Shown piece by piece: positions 52,870 through 63,476 of a stretch of 64,000 nt of DNA. How positions within the stretch are numbered: the stretch's first letter is position 1; the number at the start of each line of letters is the position of its first letter. Source of the DNA: Bedellia somnulentella (taxonomy: Eukaryota > Arthropoda > Insecta > Lepidoptera > Bedelliidae); the NCBI GenBank assembly GCA_963576735.1, contig OY755186.1, positions 14,557,970 to 14,621,969 of the forward strand, in the 5' to 3' direction. A program made the position numbers and the translations under genes. The notes below the pieces were generated by a model, which searched no databases, was not told where the DNA came from, and was given only the letters and a program-made list of their open reading frames with translations.

Positions 52870-53150
52870 GATTGGATCAAAGATCAAAACCTCATTGTTA
52901 TAAATGTAGGGATAATCGTAGTGGGGAATCCTGTTCTGTTGAGGAAAGAGAATCATCTTTTCTATTATACTCAGTATTCCGCTATGTAGCCAGCAAATCT
53001 TGTCCTGAGTAAGTGATTCAAAGAGAGATAAAGAATTCTATGACTGAGAAGAACATTTTTTATGCGAAACCCTGTAAATTACATACTTCCATTCAATCTA
53101 TGTCTTATAGTGATGCACTAAAATCAAATAAACTAAATCAAAATACATAA
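52870..53150 (+). pseudogene. LINE ORF1 zinc-knuckle remnant
   Basis: Broken frames give PHCYKCRDNRSGESCSVEER, FRYVASKSCPE and MSYSDALKSNKLNQ. This resembles the CCHC part and the CPE...YA.A.K tail of Jockey-type ORF1 proteins. Short and degraded. Confidence 0.4.
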
Positions 53151-53450
53151 TATCAAAAACCAGTTTAAGGGAACCTAAAACACATATAAAATGAAGCCGG
53201 CTTATACAAGCACAATATAACAGTTCCTGAATTGATTGAAAAACTGAATCAAGTGCTAAATATAATCTTTAGTTGTTAATTGAACATACAATCAAACGAC
53301 TATGTTTAGCGCAGAATGAAATGCTTCTCTATGGAAGAGCTGAAATCTGAATCTTAAGAACTGTGATAAAGTGGGGATATGATGGAGAACAACAAAAGAG
53401 ATAAAAGCAAAAGTTCACGCTAGCTGATTAAATTGATGAAAATTTACTAA

Positions 53451-53529
53451 TAAATAAAGGAAAGAAAAATTTCGATACAGGCAGTTCGATCCCCGCCTGT
53501 GTCGAAATTTTTCTTTCCATTATTTATTA
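53451..53529. repeat. Near-perfect hairpin repeat
   Basis: TAAAGGAAAGAAAAATTTCG...CAGGC pairs with GCCTGTGTCGAAATTTTTC...TTTA around a 12-nt loop AGTTCGATCCCC. The loop and right arm match the first 45 bp of the window. Confidence 0.7.
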
Positions 53530-53599
53530 GGAATAATCACCACATGAGGTTTTCATGAACAAAAACATTCGAGCTTGATGAAAATTTGTTTAGCACTTG

Positions 53600-54635
53600 C
53601 ATGGTGCCTATCCGAATGACCTTAAATACAGGAGAGGAAAACACTGTAATGTAATGGCAACATAAAACTCCGTGTTCAACAAGGTACTGCAGGCCAATAA
53701 AATAAAATTTTGCGAAGGAGACTACTGCATTTATCAAAGAAGAAGTGAATTTAATACAAAAAGAGATTAATCTGCTGTCTCCTATCGAAGTGCAAACTAG
53801 AAGCTATCATATTTTTGTTAAGCCTGTTTTTTCACTCACAATGATAGATGGCAAAATTTGCAGTGCTTTATCTGATGTTTCATCTTCATCGCAAACATAT
53901 ACGTGGAGCAAAACAATCGGAAATTAACAGCTGTTATAATAAAAAAAAACCTTTCCATTCCTGGATTCGTTTCATATAGCCTATCGACTGGATATAAAAG
54001 TACGGCAAGCTCGAGGCCAGGAACATAAGGACAAAGTTAAAGTTAGGAAGGAAGCCATACAAAGAAGTTTCAGAAATGAATTAGGTTTACTAGTGGACAT
54101 ACCGACTCAACAAGCTGGAAATACTAATGACGGCAATACCGCCAGACGGTTTTCCGAAATGCCACAAAAACTGCTGAAATTACTGGAGTCAACTTGGAAC
54201 TTATAAATAGATTTCACATAATTTTAGAAAGTCTAGGCTCTGGGTTTGCGATAAATGCCTTCAATACATACATCAAAGATACCATAAGCCTCTACCTACA
54301 GGAATACTTCTGGTTTAATATACCTGTCAGAGACCACAAAGTGCTATTCCATGGCAGTAAGTAATAGCCTCATGCATTCTTTCTATTGGCCAATTGTCTG
54401 AGGAAGCACAGGGAATAAGGATAGCCAAAGTTATAGAGAAAGTTTTACACGAAAAAGATTACGTGTCGACACCAACGAGGATCTTATTAACAGGCTTTTG
54501 ATATCATCAGATCTTTATATAGCCAGCTTGCGATATATTCCTAGAAGAAAAAAAAGTCAACTGGAACCCGAAGTTTTGAATTTGCTTTTTTTACCTACGT
54601 TAAATGAAACATCTAGGGACGACCAAATTGACTGA
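53600..54635 (+). pseudogene. Transib (RAG1-like) transposase remnant
   Basis: In several frames the order is CRPIKIKF, TAFIKEEVNLIQKEINLLSP, SLTMIDGKICSAL, HIAYRLDIKVRQARG, LGLLVDIPTQQAGNTNDGNT followed by ARRF, GQLSEEAQG, and LLISSDLYIASLRYIPRRKK, ending at TGA 54,633-54,635. The N-G-N-x-A-R-[KR] block and the I-G..-SE..E block align in order with the RAG1 core, and the overall layout is that of insect Transib transposases. Many stops and frameshifts; dead copy. Ends and TIRs were not found. Family assignment rests on motif recognition only. Confidence 0.65.
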
Positions 54636-55689
54636 TATGTATTTTAATGCTTTCTGCGTTATGGTAAAATGTTTTTCAGAGAATGGTTGCCTTTAAAATT
54701 CATTTCGTTACTTTTTATTCATTTAATAAAACTTCTAAAAGCATATAACATCTATTTCACTATAAAAAATAAGTTATATGTGTTTGATAATTAAATCCCG
54801 CCAGATCATGAAATTCCTTTTCACGCCAATCAGCCTAACTATAACTTCCCTTTTGGATCGTATTCAAATGAGAGCCATTAGTAGAATTTGTGGAGCCATT
54901 TAGCAGATAGGTTTCTGTTTCGAATAAGTCAATATATTAATCATCCCCTTCTCCCTAAATTACAACTACTCTCTTCTTAAGTTACTTATCACCATATTGG
55001 AGCTGTTTAGGAGTTTTATTAACTATAACAAATGAAACAACCATTTCAGAAAATTTTCCTGTTTTTAACTCCGATTTTGATTCAATTTTAAATTTGAAGC
55101 TAATAAACCCCCATTTGAAGCTAATTCTTGATATTGACAAAAACGATCTATTCGCTTCAAAAAAGTTTATTTCATCATATATGAGTTATGGCCGTGTTGG
55201 CATTTTATGCTTACAGACGCGTCTAAATTTAGGTAAAAGAGCTGCGTTGGAATGTCTGTTTATCAGTAGAATCATACCATTATCCAAAAGATAAAGTGCC
55301 CTCCTGAAACCACTATTTTTACTGGCGAGTACCGTGGGATCATTGAAGCCATTAAATATAGAATTCTATTCAAGTTAAAAGTAGGGTAATAATCTCAGAT
55401 TCATTAAGCGTTCTTCATTCACTCCAGACAAACCCTTTCAAAATAGGTAGTAATAACATATTACTGTTTGAATCTAAACATCATTTGTTAAAATTTAGCT
55501 CTCTTGGTTTGTCGGTTTGACTGGCTTGGATTCCATTGAGCTATCACAGTTGTCAAAAGACCATATCTAAAAATGCGATGATCTCGTACCCTCAATACAT
55601 AAAACATTCAGAAAAAGATAAAAGATAATGGAATACATTTTGTAGGAGAGAAGTCATCATTCTCAAATGTAAAACACGGTTTATATCAT
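54636..55689. other. Degenerate stretch, mostly unassigned
   Basis: Near 54,850 LDRIQMRAISRICGAI weakly recalls a post-RT LINE segment. The open frame 55,094-55,294 has no recognised motif. Confidence 0.3.
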
Positions 55690-56245
55690 GTCAGAAATAA
55701 GTTCGCAGGACCTGAAAAAAATTATTTTAAAAGAGTCTGAGAAATAGAGGTACCTTCTAATTTTCACGATTTTGTTTTCCCCGATTATAAATATCAAGAT
55801 ACCCAAATTATTCCTTTTTGCACAACGCAAGCAAGCATACTTAATAATACAGTAGATGAAGCCTTAGTGGATTCAACCTTCAAGAATTGACTCAAACCTT
55901 TTTTCAAATATTGAGTGTCCATAACGACTAGTATTTACACTTATGTCGAATAAAACGCAAAGTAGCTATGTTGCTTTACTCTCTATTTTGAAGTCGCAAC
56001 TTGAATGGAGGGTAACAAGATAACATTTTGATTTTTAAACACCGTGTTTTTCCATTATAAGTAGTCGTTGGCTACTATTTATCATTGGTAAAAAAATATT
56101 GTAGAAGGGTTAAAAAAATATGATATAAAAGAGAAAAAGTGATACTTCAGAATGATTGCCGTGTTGCCTACGAAAGCAGTTCTTGAAGAATGGGATACGA
56201 TACGATCTATGATACATAAACAACGAATGCAAGGAGACACAATGT
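55690..56245 (+). pseudogene. Second, strongly decayed MULE transposase remnant
   Basis: Across frames: ALVDSTFKN, TFFQILSVHND, KRKVAMLLYSL, an FHY-like block near 56,050 followed by LATIYHW, and RMIAVLPTKAVLEEWDTI. The order (D-[GS]-TF, ..Q-[IL]-..H, plastid-like LY-L, FHY, R-.LP...V...WD) matches MULE transposases of the type at 21.6 kb. Many lesions. Confidence 0.45.
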
Positions 56246-56419
56246 AATATATAAAAACTTTACCTGTAGATATTTGTAATCTGTTTGATCATTATTTATT
56301 CCGTTTCGTTAGTCTTCTGCAATTTTTATCATTATTTAGTTCCTTTTTGTTATTTTTCTACGATTTCTCGATACTATGTTTGATTCTCTGGTTTATTTTA
56401 TTGTTTTATGATTTGTTAT

Positions 56420-56606
56420 TGTTGATGATATTCTATAGAATGGAAAGTTTGAGTTTAGTTTTTGGTTTGACATTTAATATATATTTAAAAAGAGAATTAG
56501 GGTTTAGTTGTTGTTATAGAGACGTTAGGAAAATTTAAGAGGAAAAGAAGAAGTGGTTGTACAAGTTATGTTTTTGATATAAATATACAGTGAATATTTT
56601 ATAGTT
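56420..56606 (+). repeat. 5' LTR of the copia-type element
   Basis: Short LTR ending near GTGAATATTTTAT; compared with the 3' copy it carries a 10-bp insertion (AAGAGGAAAAG) and a few substitutions. Confidence 0.75.
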
Positions 56607-56704
56607 GGGCATTTTAGAAGTATTGTGATGTGAAATTTAATAAAGGGCAAGCGATTCCGGAGGAGGTAATGGCGTACGAGTGATAGTTGATTAAATATAA
56701 AAAA

Positions 56705-57335
56705 ATGGAGTATCAAAATAATGAAGAAAATACCACTAAAGAGAAAACGCTGGTAAGCGAAAACGAGTATATTTTTTGGCGTAAGAAAATTAATCTAATA
56801 TTAAAATCAAAAGGCTTAATATACCTTTTGAAAGAGAATGTTTGTACTAATGAAAAAGAAAAAAAAATACGAAATTAATGATGCAAAAGCGCAATGTATA
56901 ATTTTAGACAATATCTACAAAAAATATACGAGCTATATTATTGACTATGAGCCATCACGTGCTATGTTAATGAAATTAGACAATATAATACTTGGAAACA
57001 AAGAAACGCAATCAAATAATTATTTACAAGAGTTTTACACTTTTAAATTTGAAAATAAAAATATAATAGAAGAAAAAAGCCGTTAAGAAAATATTGTGGC
57101 AAAAATAAAATCTCTAAATTTCGATCTGAAAGATGTGCAAATTATGTCAAAAATACTATGTTGCTTGCCGGAAAATATGAATGCTTTAAGAACTTCATGG
57201 AAAGCAACGCCATTCACAGAAAAAACCTTGACAAATTTGATATCAAGAATAAATTTAGAATTAAAAATGAGAAAAACAGAATTGAACACTGAATTAAAAA
57301 CTGAAAATGTATTCATGGCAAGAAAATGTTACTAA
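56705..57335 (+). pseudogene. Copia-type Gag, N-terminal part
   Basis: ATG 56,705. The first frame reads YIFWRKKINLILKSKGLI and slips in the A-run at about 56,862. The next frame carries NDAKAQCIILDNIYKKYTSY and EFYTFKFENKN, with TAA at 57,084. It continues as MSKILCCLPENMNALRTSWK into unit 1 of the 490-bp array, stopping at TAA 57,333-57,335 just before the zinc knuckles. Confidence 0.75.
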
Positions 57336-57666
57336 TGCAGCAGAATTGGCCACATAGCAAGATATTGCAATCGATCATCAAACAATATCACCTGTTGTAA
57401 ATGTGAAAAAGTCGGTCACAGGAATACAGACTGCAATATTAAGAACAACTGCAAATGTTGTCATACACCCTCCCACTTTAGTAAATTTTCTTTAAATCAG
57501 AAAAAATCGGTAATCTCTGTAATAAATTCATTTAATATTGATAATATTAATGAGCAGGAAGAACAAATTGAATTTGTAATTGATACTGGGGCAACCTGTC
57601 ATTCTGTAAACACAAACCATTTGTTTGAAAACAGGAAAAAATGTTCATATAAAATAATGACTGCTG

Positions 57667-58272
57667 ATGGAAACTATAAGAACTTCATGGAAAGCAACGC
57701 CATTCACAGAAAAAACCTTGACAAATTTAATATCAAGAATAAATTTAGAATTAAAAATGAGAAAAACAGAATTGAACACTGAATTGAAAACTGAAAATGT
57801 ATTCATGGCAAGAAAATGTTACAAATTCAGCAGAATTGGCCACATAGCAAGATATTGCAATCGATCATCAAACAATATCACCTGTTGTAAATGTGAAAAA
57901 GTCGGTCACAGGAATACAGACTGCAATATTAAGAACAACTGCAAATATTGTCATACACCCTCCCGCTTTAGTAAATTTTCTTTAAATCAGAAAAAATCGG
58001 TAATCTCTGTAATAAATTCATTTAATATTGATAATATTAATGAGCAGGAAGAACAAATTGAATTTGTAATTGATACTGGGGCAACCTGTCATTCTGTAAA
58101 CACAAACCATTTGTTTGAAAACAGGAAAAAATGTTCATATAAAATAATGACTGCTGATGGAAACTATAAGAACTTCATGGAAAGCAACGCCATTCACAGA
58201 AAAAACCTTGACAAATTTAATATCAAGAATAAATTTAGAATTAAAAATGAGAAAAACAGAATTGAACACTGA
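57667..58272 (+). pseudogene. Array open frame 1 (knuckles and protease)
   Basis: 201-codon frame spanning unit 2 and the start of unit 3. It carries both CCHC knuckles (first with CYKFSRIGH, the second cysteine replaced by phenylalanine) and IDTGATC. The stop arises from the frame change at the unit junction. Confidence 0.6.
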
Positions 58273-58762
58273 ATTGAAAACTGAAAATGTATTCATGGCA
58301 AGAAAATGTTACAAATGCAGCAGAATTGGCCACATAGCAAGATATTGCAATCGATCATCAAACAATATCACCTGTTGTAAATGTGAAAAAGTCGGTCACA
58401 GGAATACAGACTGCAATATTAAGAACAACTGCAAATGTTGTCATACACCCTCCCGCTTTAGTAAATTTTCTTTAAATCAGAAAAAATCGGTAATCTCTGT
58501 AATAAATTCATTTAATATTGATAATATTAATGAGCAGGAAGAACAAATTGAATTTGTAATTGATACTGGGGCAACCTGTCATTCTGTAAACACAAACCAT
58601 TTGTTTGAAAACAGGAAAAAATGTTCATATAAAATAATGACTGCTGATGGAAACTATAAGAACTTCATGGAAAGCAACGCCATTCACAGAAAAAACCTTG
58701 ACAAATTTAATATCAAGAATAAATTTAGAATTAAAAATGAGAAAAACAGAATTGAACACTGA
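58157..58762 (+). pseudogene. Array open frame 2 (knuckles and protease)
   Basis: Same as frame 1 but in unit 3 and with an intact first knuckle (CYKCSRIGHIARYC). Probably untranslated. Confidence 0.6.
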
Positions 58763-59252
58763 ATTGAAAACTGAAAATGTATTCATGGCAAGAAAATGTT
58801 ACAAATGCAGCAGAATTGGCCACATAGCAAGATATTGCAATCGATCATCAAACAATATCACCTGTTGTAAATGTGAAAAAGTCGGTCACAGGAATACAGA
58901 CTGCAATATTAAGAACAACTGCAAATGTTGTCATACACCCTCCCACTTTAGTAAATTTTCTTTAAATCAGAAAAAATCAGTAATCTCTGTAATAAATTCA
59001 TTTAATATTGATAATATTAATGAGCAGGAAGAACAAATTGAATTTGTAATTGATACTGGGGCAACCTGTCATTCTGTAAACACAAACCATTTGTTTGAAA
59101 ACAGGAAAAAATGTTCATATAAAATAATGACTGCTGATGGAAACTATAAGAACTTCATGGAAAGCAACGCCATTCACAGAAAAAACCTTGACAAATTTGA
59201 TATCAAGAATAAATTTAGAATTAAAAATGAGAAAAACAGAATTGAACACTGA
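58647..59252 (+). pseudogene. Array open frame 3 (knuckles and protease)
   Basis: Unit 4 version; ends in unit 5, whose own frame carries the TAA before the first knuckle. Confidence 0.6.
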
Positions 59253-59636
59253 ATTAAAAACTGAAAATGTATTCATGGCAAGAAAATGTTACTAATGCAG
59301 CAGAATTGGCCACATAGCAAGATATTGCAATCGATCATCAAACAATATCACCTGTTGTAAATGTGAAAAAGTCGGTCACAGGAATACAGACTGCAATATT
59401 AAGAACAACTGCAAATGTTGTCATACACCCTCCCACTTTAGTAAATTTTCTTTAAATCAGAAAAAATCGGTAATCTCTGTAATAAATTCATTTAATATTG
59501 ATAATATTAATGAGCAGGAAGAACAAATTGAATTTGTAATTGATACTGGGGCAACCTGTCATTCTGTAAACACAAACCATTTGTTTGAAAACAGGAAAAA
59601 ATGTTCATATAAAATAATGACTGCTGATGGAAACTA

Positions 59637-61880
59637 TCATATGATAGACACAATAGGCAATATATAGATCAAAATATAAATCTTAAAAATGTCCTGTATG
59701 TTCCTAGGTTACAAAAGAACCTTTTTTCGGTATCAAGACTTGCAGAAAATATTTACAAAATTGTGTTTTTCAGAAAGGAATGTAGAATTTATAATGGCAA
59801 TGATATGAAGCTGCTACTGGTAGGAGAGCTCCGTAGTGATGGCCTGTATTACATCCAGATGAAAGCTGTCAGGTATGTAGAAAATTTGAGGTCAGTCCAT
59901 ACTCCCCTTGCTTTTAATTTGGAAGAACAAAACTTTTGGCATCATGCTTTGGCACATACATCTTTAAGTAAAACAAAAAATAAAATTTAGATAAAATTAA
60001 TAAGGTGAAAACCTGCAGGGTCTGCACACAATCAAAGTTTTGTAGGCTTCCATTTCGTACCGAAAGACGTCGTGCAAACAAACTTTATGTGATATAAGTG
60101 GACCAATTGGTACTGAAACATATGACGGTTTCAAATATTTTATGACGTTCTTAGATGACTATACACATTTTATTAAAATATTTTTATTGAAATCAAAGTC
60201 TGAGACATATAGTAAAATTGTTAGTTATATTAATAATGCGGAAAATCATTTTAATGAAAAATGTCAAACCATTGGATGTTATAATGGTGGGGAGTACTCA
60301 ATTCAAAAAGTTTTGTGATAATAGAGGGATAACAATTGATAATACTATACCAAATACACCCCAACACAATGGTAAGGCTGAACGACTTAACAGAACCATT
60401 ATGGATAGAACTCGTGCATGACTGTTTGAATTTAAGTTGCCTAAAATTCTTTGGGGTGAAGCAGTTCTAGCAGCAAGTTATTTGACGAATAGGTGCGCTA
60501 ACACTATTAATGAGAAAACACCAGCTGAAATGCGGTTTAATAGAATACCAAATATGAAACATATTAATATTTTCGGTTCATTGGCTTATTATATACGAAA
60601 TTAAACAAATCGGATAATAAATGTAATAGAGGTTTATTAGTTGGTTTCACTAATAATGGTTATAAGATTTGGAATGCAATGAACAATAAAATTATTTATT
60701 CACGTGATGTAAAATTCTATAATAATTATGATGATATTAGTACTTGAATGAATGTCGCTTACCAAGCTTTAGTAGAACAGTGTTTTCCAAATTGTTTGAA
60801 GATAATGAGATACATAGAGAAGATATAGTTACTGGAGAAGGAGATTGTAACTTTGAGAGGGGAAGTAGAGAAAGTAGGAATGATGTTGTTGAAACTAGTG
60901 AAAATATAGTTACTGGCCAAGAAGATTGTAACGTTGAGAGGGGAAGTAGAGAAAAGAGTAATGATGCTGTTAGAACAAGTGAGAATGAGTCTAGTGGAAT
61001 AAGGCTCAGTTGAACGAAAAGCCGTAATTTGAAAGATGTTTGTCAAGAGAGATGTACTATGAGAGATGAGTTGGTGAGTAGGAATTGTGTAGATAAAATG
61101 AATGATTTGAAGATAGTATGGGAGATTTTTTTTAATAATGGAAGTATTGAAGTTTCGGAGGGAAGAAGAAATGAAGTATTGAGAGGGGAAGAGGTACGAG
61201 GTGCTGATGGAGCTTCAGAGGGGATACAAGAGGTTAATAATGAGGAAGTACTGTAGAAGATTTGTTTGAGGATGCTATTGAGAATGTTGGAGATGTGGAA
61301 AGAAGAAATTTACCAATGAGAAACAGAAGGCTGCCAGAGAGATTAAAGGATTATGATCTGGAGACTTCATTTTTGACATATAGTGAAGTGTTGAGGAGAA
61401 ATAAAAAATAATTGTGGTTGAATGCAATTAAGAGTGAAAAAGATTCTTTAGAAAAGAATAAAACGTGGGAAATTGTGAATAGGGCCGAAGTAAAGAATAG
61501 AAGGTTAATATCTAGTAAATAGATATTTACAATAAAACCAGGGAATATTTATAAAGCTAGACTAGTTGCAAGAGGTTTTCTACAGCAATATAATGTTGAT
61601 TATAAAGAAACTTACAGTCCGGTTGTGGACACGACTAGTTTCAGATTATTGTTGTCTTTAGCGGCACAAAGAAGTTATAAAATATAACAGTTTGATGTAA
61701 AAAACAGTTTTTTTTTGTAGTAACTTAAATGAAGAAATTTTTATGGAAGTACCTTTAGGGTTTGATGTTGGGAAAGATAAGGTATTGAAGCTAAAGAAAA
61801 GTTTATATGGGTTAAAAAAAGGTCCACTTATTTGGAATATTAAGATCAAGATCCATGTTTATTTGTGAGTTAAAATAAAG
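59637..61880 (+). pseudogene. Copia-type integrase and reverse transcriptase, decayed
   Basis: LKNVLYVPRLQKNLFSVSRL near 59,686, GAG-pre-integrase FWHHALAHTSLSK and CRVCTQSK, then the integrase core (ETYDGFKYFMTFLDDYTHF, and GCYNGGEYS, where the usual catalytic DNG is YNG). NTPQHNGKAERLNRTIMDR holds the final acid, followed by LWGEAVLAASYLTNR. RT pieces are KARLVARGFLQQYNVDY, ETYSPVV and LKLKKSLYGLKK. About ten stops or frameshifts. It breaks off at 61,880, where the mariner fragment follows. Confidence 0.78.
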
Positions 61881-61954
61881 ATATATTTTTAGCAATAAAT
61901 GTACATTCTGTGTACTAAGTATCGGGAATTTGTCAATAAAACAAAAAATACAAA

Positions 61955-62412
61955 TTATTCATCTAAATTTATTTTATCGCCTTCAAAGTAGACCCCATCG
62001 CTTGTAATACAACATCTCCACCGCTTCACCCAGTCTTCCATACATTTTTCATAGGCTATTTGCGGTATGGCCTTTAGCTCATTCAACGAATTTTCTTTTA
62101 TGGCTTCTATCGACTCAAAACGTTTTCCTCGAAGTGGTAATTTTAACTTGGGAAATAAAAAAAAGTCAGACGGAGCTATATCAGGTGAATACGGTGCTTG
62201 GTCGAGAACTTTCGTTGAATTTTTCGCTAAAAACTCTTTCATTATAATGGCTGTGTGTGATGGTGCATTATCATGGTGCAGCATCCATGAGTTGTGTTGC
62301 CACAAATCTGGACGTTTTCGGCGGATACTCTCACGCAAACGCTTCATGACGCCTAAATAATATTCTTTATTTACTGTTTATCCCTCTGGAAGGAATTCGG
62401 AGTGAACCACAC
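61955..62412 (-). pseudogene. Mariner transposase C-terminal half
   Basis: Minus strand. VVHSEFLPEG, then a TAA, then TVNKEYYLGVMKRLRE, SWMLHHDNAPSHTA (second acid), APYSPDIAPSDFFLFPKLK (third acid of the D,D34D triad) and WVKRWRCCITSDGVYFEG, ending at TAA 61,955. The N-terminal helix-turn-helix half and one terminus are missing. It interrupts the copia element. Confidence 0.85.
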
Positions 62413-62662
62413 CACGGTAGTAAAAAAAAACTGTCAGCATCACTCAATTGAATCTGCAATTGTTTTGATTAAGAATGGAATCCTGAATAGAAGAAGTAAA
62501 CATATAGATGTTAAACATCATTTTATTCAAGAGAAAATTGAGCAGAATAAGATTGAGGTTTATTATTGTCCAACCAATGCAAATATCGCTTATATATTAG
62601 CAAAAGGACTTGACAGAACTAAGTTCTTGCGTTTAGGAGATAGGATTGTGAGTGATCAGTGA
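62413..62662 (+). pseudogene. Copia-type RNase H C-terminus
   Basis: IVLIKNGILNRRSKHIDVKH, FIQEKIEQNKIEVYYCPTNA and YILAKGLDRTKFLRL match the end of copia RNase H (SKHID..YHFIRE...T....AD.LTK.L). TGA at 62,660-62,662. Confidence 0.75.
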
Positions 62663-62855
62663 AGTGTCTGTGAACCCTGTTATAGAATAAGTGGATTTAA
62701 GGCGGTTAAGGCAATTAATTTGAAATTTAGTTTTAATCGTTATTATAATAGTTAATCATTCGAATTATTTTTCTTGTTGTTGGGTGGGAAGTTCATTAAA
62801 TATGGGTTTTAATGTGATTTTAGAGAAAGAGAGTATAATTTAAACTTAGAGGGGA
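62663..62855 (+). other. Copia 3' non-coding region and polypurine tract
   Basis: Ends AAACTTAGAGGGGA directly before the 3' LTR. Confidence 0.6.
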
Positions 62856-63024
62856 TGTTGATGATATTCTATAGAGTGGAAAGTTTAAATTTAGTTTTTG
62901 GTTTGACATTTAATATATATTTAAAAAGAGAATTAGGGTTTAATTGTTGTTATGGAGACGTTAGGAAAAGCAGAAGTGGTTGTAAAAGTTATGTTTTTGA
63001 TATAAATATACAGTGAATATTTTA
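62856..63024 (+). repeat. 3' LTR of the copia-type element
   Basis: Starts TGTTGATGATATTCTATAGA; matches the 5' LTR up to GTGAATATTTTA, where the MITE begins. Confidence 0.75.
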
Positions 63025-63476
63025 TCCCACCAAAAACATTTTAAATGTAAAAAATGTTAGCCAAGCAAATACAAAACAAAAATTTATAATATGTTAACTA
63101 AAAGACTTCGCAGACAAAAGGATTGATATCTGAATGGTTGCCAAGCACTGCAGATAATCCTGAAATACAAAGTAGATAACAAGTTAAATTAAAGTTTTGA
63201 TTTAACTTGGCTCGTTTCCACATACGAGTTATCATGATAATCAACTTATCTGCTAGGTACATTTTAATTTGATTTTGTGGTGAAAACTAGCCAAATTAAA
63301 TCAAAACTTTAATTTAACTTGTTATCTACTTTGTATTTCAGGATTATCTGCAGTGCTTGGCAACCATTCAGATATCAATCCTTTTGTCTGCGAAGTCTTT
63401 TAGTTAACATATTATAAATTTTTGTATTGTATTTGCTTGGCTAACATTTTTTACATTTAAAATGTTTTTGGTGGGA
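63025..63476. mobile_element. Foldback MITE, 452 bp, TA target duplication
   Basis: Arms of about 195 bp, starting TCCCACCAAAAACATTTT on the left and ending with its inverse at 63,476, are nearly perfect inverse complements. The loop of about 65 bp contains ACGAGTTATCATGATAATC. It is flanked by TA at 63,023-63,024 and 63,477-63,478, as expected for Tc1/mariner-related MITEs. No coding capacity. Confidence 0.88.

Larger units (their letters stand above)
57187..59636 (+). repeat. Five tandem 490-bp units of the Gag-knuckle/protease module
   Basis: Units start at 57,187, 57,677, 58,167, 58,657 and 59,147, each exactly 490 bp and nearly identical. Each carries CYKCSRIGHIARYC and CCKCEKVGHRNTDC knuckles plus the protease active site FVIDTGATC. 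Since 490 is not a multiple of three, each junction changes frame and the protein of each unit ends RIEH in the next. Units 1 and 5 share all private variants I compared (TAA before the first knuckle, GATATC, CCCACTTTA); units 2-4 share the alternative states. A Tandem duplication of this precision suggests unequal exchange or template switching. Confidence 0.92.
56420..63024 (+). mobile_element. Decayed copia-type LTR retrotransposon
   Basis: LTRs begin TGTTGATGATATTCTATAGA at 56,420 and 62,856. Gene order is Gag, protease, integrase, RT, RNase H, the copia (not gypsy) order. A purine-rich TTAGAGGGGA precedes the 3' LTR. The copy is dead (many stops), holds a five-fold 490-bp array, and has a mariner fragment between RT and RNase H. 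The MITE at 63,025 cuts or abuts the 3' LTR end. Confidence 0.85.

Noticed and set aside
57187..59636. Satellite or CRISPR-like array
   Set aside because: The units are 490-bp coding modules of a copia element, without short direct repeats and spacers.
60759..61046. 95-residue minus-strand frame in the copia element
   Set aside because: Antisense of the acidic, repeat-rich linker between integrase and RT.
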